From contig MFWK01000017.1 in assembly GCA_001786365.1 (NCBI GenBank), positions 1 to 24,616 on the forward strand: a stretch of 24,616 nucleotides of DNA. Direction: 5' to 3'. The position numbers and the translations under genes are program-made. Under the pieces are notes generated by a model that was given only the letters and a program-made list of their open reading frames with translations, ran no database searches and was not told where the DNA came from. Positions within the stretch are counted from its first letter, which is position 1. Every line of letters starts with the position of its first letter. The DNA is from Candidatus Nomurabacteria bacterium RIFOXYD2_FULL_35_12. GTDB taxonomy: Bacteria; Patescibacteriota; Minisyncoccia; Phycocordibacterales; UBA9973. Positions 1-6,785 of this stretch are shown one piece after another.

Positions 1-438
1 TAGATCCACGTTATCTAATGCAGAACCGACTATTATTGTGTCAGCTGCAGTATTGTCTGTACCTACGTTGATAGCGTTACCATCAACATTTGTACCGATA
101 TTGATTATTGAACCTGCTGAACCTCCAAGGATAGAAACATCGTCAGTAGAAGTCAATGTCATATCGCCTGTGCCAGAGTTAAGAGCAAGAGCGGTCGTTG
201 TGGTAGCATTACCAACAGTAACCGTCTTAGCAGATGCTCCTGTTCCAATATTTACTGCACCAGTTGTTCCGGAATCAAAAGTAGCAGCAGAAGCAGTAGT
301 AGATGAAACAGTAATAGCAGCACTACTTGTCACTGCTAAAGCAGCTACAGTTAAATCAGCGCTTACCTGAACTCCTCCAACTAGAATAAGAGCTAAAGTA
401 ATAAAACCTAAACCTAGACCTTTAAATATTTTTTTCAT
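1..438 (-). CDS. Secreted repeat surface protein, C-terminus beyond window
   Basis: The frame is open from an ATG at 438 to the window edge, so only the first 146 residues are visible. The protein begins MKKIFKGLGLGFITLALILVG, a typical signal peptide (basic start, then a hydrophobic core), with likely cleavage near residue 26. The mature part is rich in Thr, Ala, Gly, Ser and Asn, with loosely repeated blocks such as AVNIGTGASAKTVTVGNATT, INIGTNVDGNAINVGT and LNSGTGDMTLTSTDDVSI. This pattern resembles beta-helical or tail-fibre-like surface proteins. No enzyme motif is visible. A TATTAT box ends 6 nt before the ATG, suggesting a leaderless transcript. The function is unknown; a cell-surface fibre or adhesin is an inference from composition only. 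Confidence 0.75.
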   Translation of the reverse strand, partial: MKKIFKGLGLGFITLALILVGGVQVSADLTVAALAVTSSAAITVSSTTASAATFDSGTTGAVNIGTGASAKTVTVGNATTTTALALNSGTGDMTLTSTDDVSILGGSAGSIINIGTNVDGNAINVGTDNTAADTIIVGSALDNVDL

Positions 439-444
439 AATTTA

Positions 445-450
445 ATAATA
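445..450 (-). promoter_or_regulatory. Putative -10 box of the surface protein gene
   Basis: On the minus strand TATTAT is followed by six bases (TAAATT) and the ATG at 438. With usual spacing from -10 to start, transcription would begin at or within a base or two of the start codon. A double hairpin at 454-483 covers the place where a -35 would lie. Confidence 0.45.
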
Positions 451-453
451 GTT

Positions 454-483
454 TCCGCCAAAGGCGGATCAGCCTATGGCTGA
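454..483. repeat. 30-bp double palindrome (copy A)
   Basis: Two adjacent 15-bp hairpins: TCCGCC-aaa-GGCGGA followed directly by TCAGCC-tat-GGCTGA. The same 30-bp design (two 6-bp stems with 3-nt loops) occurs inside ileS at 19146-19175. This copy lies just upstream of the surface protein gene. Confidence 0.75.
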
Positions 484-741
484 AATAATAAAAAACATTA
501 ATAATAAAACGTTAATAATAGAAACTAAATTTTTTTAATTACCTAATAATGCATTTAAAGATAATCAAAATTAGCAAAAGAGTATTCGACACTCTAGTGC
601 ACCTTTTATTATACAACAAAAGAAAAAAGTTACGCACAACTACCATGTGCATAACTTTTTTAAATTACGAATTACGGATTATCAATTACGAATTAAAACC
701 ATTTTTACTCTCATTCGTAATTCTTAATTTCTCATTCGTAA
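484..741. other. Noncoding stretch with terminator and AATTACGAAT repeats
   Basis: No credible gene is seen here. The stretch is AT-rich, with a strong terminator-like hairpin at 623-660 and four copies of a 10-mer at 663-743, both listed separately. Apart from these only low-complexity A/T sequence is seen. Confidence 0.6.
623..660. terminator. Bidirectional hairpin terminator
   Basis: AAAAAAGTTA-c-GCACA pairs with TGTGC-a-TAACTTTTTT around a short loop, with one mismatch in the middle. A-tracts and T-tracts at the ends allow function on either strand. It lies downstream of the minus-strand gene at 742-1101. Confidence 0.75.
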
Positions 742-743
742 TT
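663..743. repeat. Four-copy AATTACGAAT inverted repeat cluster
   Basis: AATTACGAAT occurs at 663-672 and 684-693, and its reverse complement ATTCGTAATT at 713-722 and 734-743. The two-plus-two arrangement can fold into a nested hairpin about 80 nt long. The last copy overlaps the stop codon of the gene at 742-1101. Confidence 0.7.
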
Positions 744-1101
744 ACCGGGCTTGCTTAGCTAAAGTCTCCGCAATTTTACTATCGGACATGAGTTCACCAT
801 AAAAGACAACGTTGTCCTTTATAAGATGCATACTTTGTGGTGCCCAAAGAGCGTCTTTTATAGGCTGAAGCTGGAAATTCGTCTTTGTTGAGTCTTTTAC
901 ATCCTTAGTAACTTGAAAGATAAAACCATCTCTCAGCTCAAGATTAGGGAAAGTGCTTAATTTACCGACATATACCTCCCCTGTTGTCATATAGACAACA
1001 GAATAATTCACATCTTTATTATTCTTATAAATCAAAAAACCAATTCCCAACATAACCAAAACAACAAACGCTATTACAATATTCTTTTTACTTATACTCA
1101 T
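742..1101 (-). CDS. Small membrane-anchored protein of unknown function
   Basis: A 119-residue protein starting MSISKKNIVIAFVVLVMLGI. A short basic N-terminus is followed by one transmembrane segment (about residues 7-25), then an extracytoplasmic domain of about 90 residues ending SDSKIAETLAKQAR. An upstream in-frame TTG at 1110 would add three residues; I prefer the ATG at 1101. The soluble part contains alternating hydrophobic stretches (YSVVYMTTGEVYVGKL, GFIFQVTKDV) suggesting a small beta-rich fold. I do not recognise the family. It lies upstream of two other envelope genes on the same strand, with the hairpin terminator at 623-660 after its stop. A role at the cell envelope is an inference from topology. 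Confidence 0.7.
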   Translation of the reverse strand: MSISKKNIVIAFVVLVMLGIGFLIYKNNKDVNYSVVYMTTGEVYVGKLSTFPNLELRDGFIFQVTKDVKDSTKTNFQLQPIKDALWAPQSMHLIKDNVVFYGELMSDSKIAETLAKQAR

Positions 1102-1150
1102 ATATTCCAAAAAAGTTAACTTTATAATAATATAAACCTTATTGTACTCT

Positions 1151-1723
1151 TTATAGACCTTTCTGCAAGCTGTTTATTTCGGCTTGAAATGCATCTTTCC
1201 TAGTGGGATCTATAGCTATTGCTTTCTTTAAATAGACTATGGCTTCATTATATTTCTTATTTTCAGTTAAATATCCTGCATAATTCGTAACTAAATCAAT
1301 ATTATTTTTAGTCACCTCTAACCCTTTTAGATAAACTTGCGAAACAACATCAAACGGTGCTTTCATATAATAATTCTCAAAAGAAGCATATTCTAACCAA
1401 TTATTTGGTATTTCACCATTAATACCAACCGATTTTTTAATATATATTTCAGCATTTTTATAATCTTTAAGTCCAAGATAAACAGAATACAAAGAACGAT
1501 AGATACGATCACTTTGCTCAAGCAAAACTGCTTTCTTAAAATATGGAAGCGCTTCTTCATATTTTTCTTGAAGATACAATTTATGGCCAGCTGTTATAAG
1601 TTCTCTATAAGTAGAGGAAGGAGTAGTAACTGAATCTCGACTTCTATTGATAATAAAAAAAATACCAACAACCACCAACAAAAACACAAAAAACGATATA
1701 TATTTTTTATATGAATTTATCAT
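1151..1723 (-). CDS. Membrane-anchored tetratricopeptide repeat protein
   Basis: A 190-residue protein with an N-terminal transmembrane anchor (about residues 8-26, FFVFLLVVVGIFFI) followed by TPR-type helical pairs. Recognisable units are HKLYLQEKYEEALPYFKKAV, YLGLKDYKNAEIYIKKSVGI and AGYLTENKKYNEAIVYLKKA, each with the expected small and aromatic positions; the last ends in AIDPTRKDAF. TPR domains are protein-protein interaction scaffolds, so this is probably an extracytoplasmic or membrane-bound adaptor. An extended -10 (TGCTATATT) ends 6 nt before the ATG and supports both the start and a leaderless transcript. The terminator at 1747-1784 separates it from the large surface gene upstream. 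Confidence 0.85.
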   Translation of the reverse strand: MINSYKKYISFFVFLLVVVGIFFIINRSRDSVTTPSSTYRELITAGHKLYLQEKYEEALPYFKKAVLLEQSDRIYRSLYSVYLGLKDYKNAEIYIKKSVGINGEIPNNWLEYASFENYYMKAPFDVVSQVYLKGLEVTKNNIDLVTNYAGYLTENKKYNEAIVYLKKAIAIDPTRKDAFQAEINSLQKGL

Positions 1724-1729
1724 TTATAA

Positions 1730-1738
1730 AATATAGCA
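1730..1738 (-). promoter_or_regulatory. Extended -10 promoter of the TPR gene
   Basis: TGC-TATATT on the minus strand, then TTATAA and the ATG at 1723. The spacing and the TGC prefix match the promoters proposed for ftsK and the PaaX/Cas2-like gene. Confidence 0.55.
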
Positions 1739-1746
1739 TAAAAAGA

Positions 1747-1784
1747 CTAAACAAAAAACCCCCTTTCGGGGGTTTTTTGTTTAG
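1747..1784. terminator. Perfect 17-bp bidirectional terminator
   Basis: CTAAACAAAAAACCCCC pairs perfectly with GGGGGTTTTTTGTTTAG around a TTTC loop. It follows the stop of the 1115-aa surface gene and precedes the TPR gene promoter. The A-run and T-run make it usable in both directions. Confidence 0.93.
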
Positions 1785-1834
1785 CTAATAGATATTCGAC
1801 CATCTAAAAGCTTACCTAAATAACTAATTAGAAG

Positions 1835-4800
1835 CTAGGTAGGATTTGTATATGTCATGCCGAAGATATCATTCTTGAAGACATAGTCTCCTTCCTGATA
1901 TTCTCCGTCATCATTGTCTATAGCCCACTCTAGATCAGCTGCAACGTCATCTAACCAGATTTGGATACTATCATTATCATCTTCCAAGTCTGATGTATCA
2001 GCATAGACGTAGATTCTTTCAGTTGTTCCAGGAGCGACTGTTAGAGCAGCAGTACTGAAGTCAAAGTCAAACTGTAGTGTACCACTTGCTGAATTAAAGT
2101 CTGCAGCAACAGTAGCATCAGTTGATATGTCTAGAGTATTACCGTCTTCGTCTTTGATAGTAATCGTCTCGCTAGCTGTATCTGTATCGTCTCCGACGAT
2201 AACAGCTTGCATAGAGATATTAGAATCAGAAGCTTCGAAAGTAATATCTTGATCACCATTGTTGTAAATCTTCAACACTGCAACCAATTGGTTAGAATTA
2301 AGTGTAAGATTACCACCTGGTGCGGCAACAAGGTCAAGTGTAATTGTAGGATATGCCTCATAAACAGTATGAGTAGGAGCATCAACATTTTCTTCAGTTG
2401 AGTCTACAGCAGCACCGGAAGCAAGACCTGTAGTATCCACATCACCTGCAGCAGCGATTGTTACTTCTAATGTATCACCGTTAACGAATCCTGTACCATC
2501 AATATCATTTAGAACAGCTTTAACAGTTACAATCTTGTAACTACCTGCTGATACAACTAATTGACCTGATGCCAAGAACAATTCACCATTACCACTTCCA
2601 TCTGGAGCAACTGTTCCGAGAAGTGTAGAACCACTGTAGAACTTAAAGGAAGCTACAACGTCATTACCGTTTGTTCCATCATCTGTAATCTTAATACTGT
2701 CAACATTCAAGTTTTCAGTATTATTAGCTGCCAATCTGAATGCTCCAACTACTTGTTCAGCTGAAGTATCCATGAGTAATGGCGCAGTAGAATTGTATGA
2801 GGAATCAACAGAAATTGTAAGTGTACCACCAGTAGCGACAGTCATTGCTTGACCAGCACCAGAAGGAGTCAAAGTAACTGTTGAACCAGTAGTCTTACCA
2901 TTAGCGGTAACATCACCTTCGTCAGTATCTAGACTAATAGCAAATGTATCATCAACCTCAGCACTTGCTGAAAGATCAGCAACAACTGCGAAGGATACTG
3001 AACTATTCTTTAGAACAGTAACTATCGGATTAAGATTGAATGTTAACAAAGTATCAGTAGCACTAGTACCAGTGAATTGCTTTGTAGTTGAAACCAATGT
3101 TTCATATACATCGCCACGAGCACTAGAACCTGATGTCAAGTCTGCCCAGATTTCAACATTGTCAACATCCTCACCACCGGAGTCAGTTCCTTCTGCTACG
3201 GTAGCAGTATTTTCTACAACAACTGTTGAGACATTTACGTCTTCACCAGAATTTGAAGCAGATAATGTGAATGTAGACCAAACGAAATCTTGCTGACCTA
3301 TTACAACACTGCGAATAGCAGGAGTTGTATTAGTTACAGCTGTAAGAGCAGCAGCCTGAACAACCATAGTATTACCAGAAACGGCTGAAGCAGGACTTGG
3401 AGTTACAGAATCATTTGAAGTCATACCTTTCGCAACAACACCAGTTGAAGGATCATCAAGGTCAATCTTGATAGTATCGTTCAATGATACAGAAGATGCG
3501 ATATTTGCAGTTACTTTAACTTTCGTTACACCAACTGGGAAGATGATAACATCCGTAAATGTTGCATCTTCTGTGGTAACAACTAAGTCTTTAGGACCTG
3601 CAAGCAAAGCGCCTGTAGTTGCGTCAACTAATTTAACATTAGTTACTTCAGTATAAAGCATTGGACCACCACCAAAAGTTGAATCAACGTTAATTGAAGT
3701 AACCTTCATTGGTTCTCCTAATACTTGGAAATCAAACACTGCAAGAGCTACATCAGAACCAGAGCTGATATTTCCAGCGGCTGGAGTAGATGCTGATCTT
3801 GTGATTGTAAGAGTTCCGGATTGAATTGTTTGGTTACTTGCACCCTGACCGTTGGTCATACTATTTGTAGGTGTAATGTAGAAACCATAAATATCACCAA
3901 CAGCTTGAACACGAACATCTGAACCATCAGTAAGGTCTGCGTTAACAGTCAAGCTTGAGCCACCAATGATATCAACACGAACTTCAAATCTTCGAGTCTC
4001 GCCTTTATCAAGAACGATATTCAAATTATTGAAGGTTGCTAAACCATTTGCGTCCCAAGAAGCAGCTGTGCCGAGAGATACTGCCTTTGAAACATCGAAG
4101 AGTTCGATGTTAGCAACATCTGAAGCAGAAGCTGTACCTTGTCTCTCAACTGCAATTTGTCTTACTGTAACAGATTCAGTTGAACCAGCTGTTAATTTAA
4201 ATTTATTAACAACTACATCAACATCACCGCCATCTGGCTGTGAATCTGTAACTGTTCCGTCTTCATCAGCAGTCAATGTGCCGATAGTAAGGAGAACAGT
4301 GTTCATAAGGTTACCCTTTACAGGGAATGAACCTCCGATTGAAACATTTGCTGTTATATCAGAAGCTGAATCAATACCAAGAGCTACAGATTTACCACCC
4401 ACTGTGCCGTCAACTATACCTGCACGAATGTAAAAAGATTTTACAGTATTCGCTGGGATAGTAAGAGCTGGTGAGAAGCTAATTTGTGCTTTGTTGTTAC
4501 TGTTTAAACTACCAGAAGATGAAACTTGAACCATGTCTTGATCAAGAATCTTAATGTTTTCAACATCAGAGTTGATTGAAAGACCATAGCGAGTTACATA
4601 TAAGTTAGTGATAGTTGTAGCAATTGCACCAGAGCTGATTGTGAACTTTGTGAAGTTCGCATTTGCAGCATCTGGAACTGTACCGGAAGCTGGATTGTCA
4701 GAAGCAAGAGCTACTGAGGCAACTCCAGAAGTATTATTTACTACACCAGTACATGACAAACCAGTAGCTGGATTAAACAACCAGCCAGCTTGACAGCCAT

Positions 4801-5182
4801 TTGATTGTTCTGATGCTACGGCATGACATGGTCCACCAGCTAGTCCTAATGAAGGACTATATCCTGAAGCGGATGTACAACCTGCAGGAGCGAAGCTTCC
4901 TACTGAACCACCTGAGAAGACAGCTCGTGACTTGGCACCGAATATTCCATCGGCTACCAAACCCTTTGAAGCTTGCCAAGTTGCAACAGCAGCTTTTGTC
5001 AAGTTACCGAAGATTCCATCAGCATTAAGACCTAGAGCTGTTTGGAGTTCGACAACCTGAGCACCTCTTGAACCTTTTCTCAAAGTGGAAGTGATAGATG
5101 CATCAGCAGTTGATGCCACGACGGCAACAGCTACGAGCACGATCATTCCAAAAAGAAATTTTGATTTTAATAATTTACTCAT
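1835..5182 (-). CDS. Large secreted surface protein with peptidoglycan-binding domain
   Basis: A 1115-residue protein. Residues 1-29 form a signal peptide (basic start, hydrophobic core, then ASTADA). Residues about 34-90 are a PG_binding_1-type domain (LRKGSRGAQVVELQTALGL, DGIFGNLTKAAVATWQ, ADGIFGAKSRAVF). A Cys-containing linker follows (about 102-146). The rest is a long series of beta-sandwich-like segments rich in Thr, Ser, Val, Asp and Gly, with recurring turns such as TVAPGTTERIYVYAD and ILDQDMVQVSSSG. No catalytic motif is visible. Such architecture is common for CPR cell-surface proteins: the N-terminal domain would hold the protein to the wall while the beta-rich part projects. A promoter is not obvious; there is about 80 nt of AT-rich upstream sequence. 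The terminator at 1747-1784 follows. An S-layer-like or adhesive role is inference. Confidence 0.85.
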   Translation of the reverse strand: MSKLLKSKFLFGMIVLVAVAVVASTADASITSTLRKGSRGAQVVELQTALGLNADGIFGNLTKAAVATWQASKGLVADGIFGAKSRAVFSGGSVGSFAPAGCTSASGYSPSLGLAGGPCHAVASEQSNGCQAGWLFNPATGLSCTGVVNNTSGVASVALASDNPASGTVPDAANANFTKFTISSGAIATTITNLYVTRYGLSINSDVENIKILDQDMVQVSSSGSLNSNNKAQISFSPALTIPANTVKSFYIRAGIVDGTVGGKSVALGIDSASDITANVSIGGSFPVKGNLMNTVLLTIGTLTADEDGTVTDSQPDGGDVDVVVNKFKLTAGSTESVTVRQIAVERQGTASASDVANIELFDVSKAVSLGTAASWDANGLATFNNLNIVLDKGETRRFEVRVDIIGGSSLTVNADLTDGSDVRVQAVGDIYGFYITPTNSMTNGQGASNQTIQSGTLTITRSASTPAAGNISSGSDVALAVFDFQVLGEPMKVTSINVDSTFGGGPMLYTEVTNVKLVDATTGALLAGPKDLVVTTEDATFTDVIIFPVGVTKVKVTANIASSVSLNDTIKIDLDDPSTGVVAKGMTSNDSVTPSPASAVSGNTMVVQAAALTAVTNTTPAIRSVVIGQQDFVWSTFTLSASNSGEDVNVSTVVVENTATVAEGTDSGGEDVDNVEIWADLTSGSSARGDVYETLVSTTKQFTGTSATDTLLTFNLNPIVTVLKNSSVSFAVVADLSASAEVDDTFAISLDTDEGDVTANGKTTGSTVTLTPSGAGQAMTVATGGTLTISVDSSYNSTAPLLMDTSAEQVVGAFRLAANNTENLNVDSIKITDDGTNGNDVVASFKFYSGSTLLGTVAPDGSGNGELFLASGQLVVSAGSYKIVTVKAVLNDIDGTGFVNGDTLEVTIAAAGDVDTTGLASGAAVDSTEENVDAPTHTVYEAYPTITLDLVAAPGGNLTLNSNQLVAVLKIYNNGDQDITFEASDSNISMQAVIVGDDTDTASETITIKDEDGNTLDISTDATVAADFNSASGTLQFDFDFSTAALTVAPGTTERIYVYADTSDLEDDNDSIQIWLDDVAADLEWAIDNDDGEYQEGDYVFKNDIFGMTYTNPT

Positions 5183-5270
5183 AAATTTTTCTAATTTTCT
5201 ACGCCGTTAATTAGTTTCGACAAAACTAAAAGCGTAATTTTTCCTATCACTATTTTTCTCCGCTTATAAT

Positions 5271-5310
5271 CCCGACGCCTTTTGGTCGGGACTCCGACTT
5301 TACGTCGGAG
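5271..5310. repeat. CCGAC double hairpin (copy A)
   Basis: CCCGAC at 5271-5276 pairs with GTCGGG at 5285-5290; one base later CTCCGAC (5292-5298) pairs with GTCGGAG (5304-5310). The same two-hairpin design is seen at 9005-9045, overlapping the ftsK stop codon, and in degenerate form inside ftsK near 7372-7420. Confidence 0.75.
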
Positions 5311-5648
5311 CTAATAATTAATACAAAGGCTTAATAATGCAGCGGATAAATAAAACAATGAATAGATGTAAACTTAACTTCGAAAACAAAATAAACTATT
5401 TTTTTTTCGAAGGGCATTTGATTCTCCTTCAAAATTTTTTCGACGAAATTTTGAATGAAAATAAATATCAATTTTGTGAAAACAGAACACACATAAATGC
5501 GCAATCTGTAAACACAAGAACATTATAATATATAGCTCCTATAAAGGGCAATATATTATGTGGATAACTCGCCAAATGCGAATAAAGTCCATAGGCTTAT
5601 ATTCTCACACTTTTAGGGAAAATGCAACAGGAGAGATGCAACCCCCTA

Positions 5649-5700
5649 AATCCCCCTTATCAGGGGGATTCTGCATTTTTCCTCCCCTGACAAGGGGAGG
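5649..5700. repeat. C-rich double hairpin downstream of winged-helix gene
   Basis: AATCCCCCT-tatc-AGGGGGATT (5649-5670) and CCTCCCCT-gaca-AGGGGAGG (5681-5700) are two perfect hairpins. Outer segments (ACCCCCTA at 5641 and TAGGAAGGGT near 5703) can pair loosely. The unit lies just after the winged-helix stop codon on the minus strand and could serve as its terminator. It also looks like a dispersed palindromic repeat. Confidence 0.75.
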
Positions 5701-5715
5701 CTAGGAAGGGTTGAA

Positions 5716-6567
5716 TTATTTGATGAAATACCTGCTCCAGCGTTTCTCCCCTGTCTTGTTAAGGACACCGTCTTTTATCAAGGACAATAATTCTCTTTGT
5801 AGAGTTTTTTCACTAAAAGAAACTCCACCATTTACACCCGCATCTATTTTTATCTTTATGTCCTTTATGGTAGCATTACCTCCACTAGTTTTTATAATAT
5901 TAATTATATTATCTCGTCTTTGTTTTTTTAATATATCAAAATCTTGAGACAAGAGAGAAGTTTTATCGGACAAAGCTTTCAATAAAGTACTTCCCTTTTG
6001 AACACCAATCCTTGTCCTTGAGTGTTGTCCTTTATCATCTTCATTGTGTCCTTTAGAATATTTCCCCATATTTTGAAAGAGAGGAGAATGTTTTTTAGGA
6101 AAATCTATTTCTTCTAAAACAGGGCTGGCTAAAAATTCTGAAATCCATGTCGGTTTTACATCTACATGTTCTTGTATGGAATCCTTTAATTCAACAAACT
6201 CTTTTTTTAAGACAGCACAGTTCATCTCTGATACAAAATTCATAGTCGAAGCAATACTTAAAAGCGCTAAAATCTGCTCTATCCTTATAATGGACATGCC
6301 TGCCCCGTAGGCCCCGCCTTGGCGGGGTCCTTCGGGGTCCGATATAATTTCTGTTCCTAAAATTCTTAATTTATTTCTGATTGGTTCATCTTTGTCCATT
6401 ATGTCCGTTACCATATAAAGAGCTGTAATAAGCTTGTGGGTCTTGGTATAAGAACCAGAATAGAAACTCTTAACTTCACAGGATGCAGGAACAGAAAAGT
6501 TGTCCTTTACGATGTCTTTTCCATAGTCTTTAAGATTTTTATTCATGTCCTTATTCATGGCTAACAT
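5716..6567 (-). CDS. Winged-helix DNA-binding protein, probable autoregulator
   Basis: A 283-residue protein from the ATG at 6567. The C-terminal ~70 residues read QRRDNIINIIKTSGGNATIK, then a linker, SEKTLQRELLSLIKDGVL and a terminal basic strand, a good fit to a winged helix-turn-helix. The N-terminal ~150 residues look helical (RIEQILALLSIASTMNF) and could mediate dimerisation; I do not recognise that part. A longer frame starts at 6672, but its hydrophobic N-terminus crosses the promoter/operator, so I reject it. A -10 (TATAAT, 6574-6579) sits inside the inverted repeat TGTCC-N10-GGACA and ends 6 nt before this ATG. The coding region holds many further TGTCC/GGACA words. Residues about 74-88 (DPEGPRQGGAYGAG) come from a GC-rich palindrome. 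DNA binding is well supported; autoregulation is inference. Confidence 0.75.
   Translation of the reverse strand: MLAMNKDMNKNLKDYGKDIVKDNFSVPASCEVKSFYSGSYTKTHKLITALYMVTDIMDKDEPIRNKLRILGTEIISDPEGPRQGGAYGAGMSIIRIEQILALLSIASTMNFVSEMNCAVLKKEFVELKDSIQEHVDVKPTWISEFLASPVLEEIDFPKKHSPLFQNMGKYSKGHNEDDKGQHSRTRIGVQKGSTLLKALSDKTSLLSQDFDILKKQRRDNIINIIKTSGGNATIKDIKIKIDAGVNGGVSFSEKTLQRELLSLIKDGVLNKTGEKRWSRYFIK
6302..6338. repeat. Nested GC-rich palindrome inside the winged-helix gene
   Basis: An inner 9-bp stem (6310-6318 with 6321-6329, one G-T pair) lies within an outer stem (GCCCCG at 6302-6307 with CGGGGT at 6333-6338). It is read in frame and encodes a Gly/Pro/Arg-rich patch in an otherwise AT-rich gene. 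Confidence 0.75.
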
Positions 6568-6568
6568 T

Positions 6569-6588
6569 TGTCCATTATATATAGGACA
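6569..6588. promoter_or_regulatory. Operator-like inverted repeat over the -10 of the winged-helix gene
   Basis: On the minus strand TGTCC is followed by ten A/T-rich bases including TATAAT, then GGACA, then A and the ATG at 6567. A protein bound here would cover the -10 and the proposed start of a leaderless mRNA. The half-sites match the motif repeated through the downstream gene. Confidence 0.6.
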
Positions 6589-6702
6589 GATAAAAAAGCA
6601 AGAAAGAAAAAGCAAAGAATAATTTTTAGAAAGCCTTGCGCAGGAGCTTAGAAAATAAAAATGGTATTCCATTTATTATTTTCTTGAGCGACGAGCAGTT
6701 CG

Positions 6703-6720
6703 CTGGGCAAGCTTGCCCAG
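6703..6720. repeat. Perfect 18-bp palindrome upstream of ftsK
   Basis: CTGGGCAAGCTTGCCCAG is its own reverse complement. It lies between the winged-helix promoter and the ftsK promoter, which diverge. It could be a dimeric protein site or another dispersed palindrome. Confidence 0.7.
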
Positions 6721-6770
6721 ATAGATTGCTTTATAAAAATTGATTCTTTACTTTTTTGCTTATAAAAATA

Positions 6771-6779
6771 TGCTAAAAT
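6771..6779 (+). promoter_or_regulatory. Extended -10 promoter of ftsK
   Basis: TGC-TAAAAT followed by six bases (ACATTC) and the ATG at 6786. No clear -35 is seen. The spacing implies a leaderless or nearly leaderless transcript. Confidence 0.55.
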
Positions 6780-6785
6780 ACATTC

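Larger units (their letters stand above)
5183..5715. other. 530-bp noncoding stretch rich in inverted repeats
   Basis: No credible gene is present. It separates the large surface gene from the winged-helix gene, both on the minus strand. It contains the CCGAC double hairpin at 5271-5310, an AT-rich hairpin at 5428-5455 (TTCAAAATTT against AAATTTTGAA), a 9-bp inverted repeat at 5525-5559 (ATAATATAT against ATATATTAT) and the C-rich double hairpin at 5649-5700. No tRNA or other structured RNA was recognised. Confidence 0.6.

Noticed and set aside
3966..4433. Long plus-strand open frames opposite the large surface gene, including 3036-3296 and 4801-5028
   Set aside because: They lie antisense to a clear 1115-aa protein and show only mirrored composition; no motif or start signal supports them.
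6568..6672. Winged-helix protein starting at 6672 with a signal-like hydrophobic N-terminus
   Set aside because: That extension crosses a -10 box and an operator-like inverted repeat; the ATG at 6567 is the better start.
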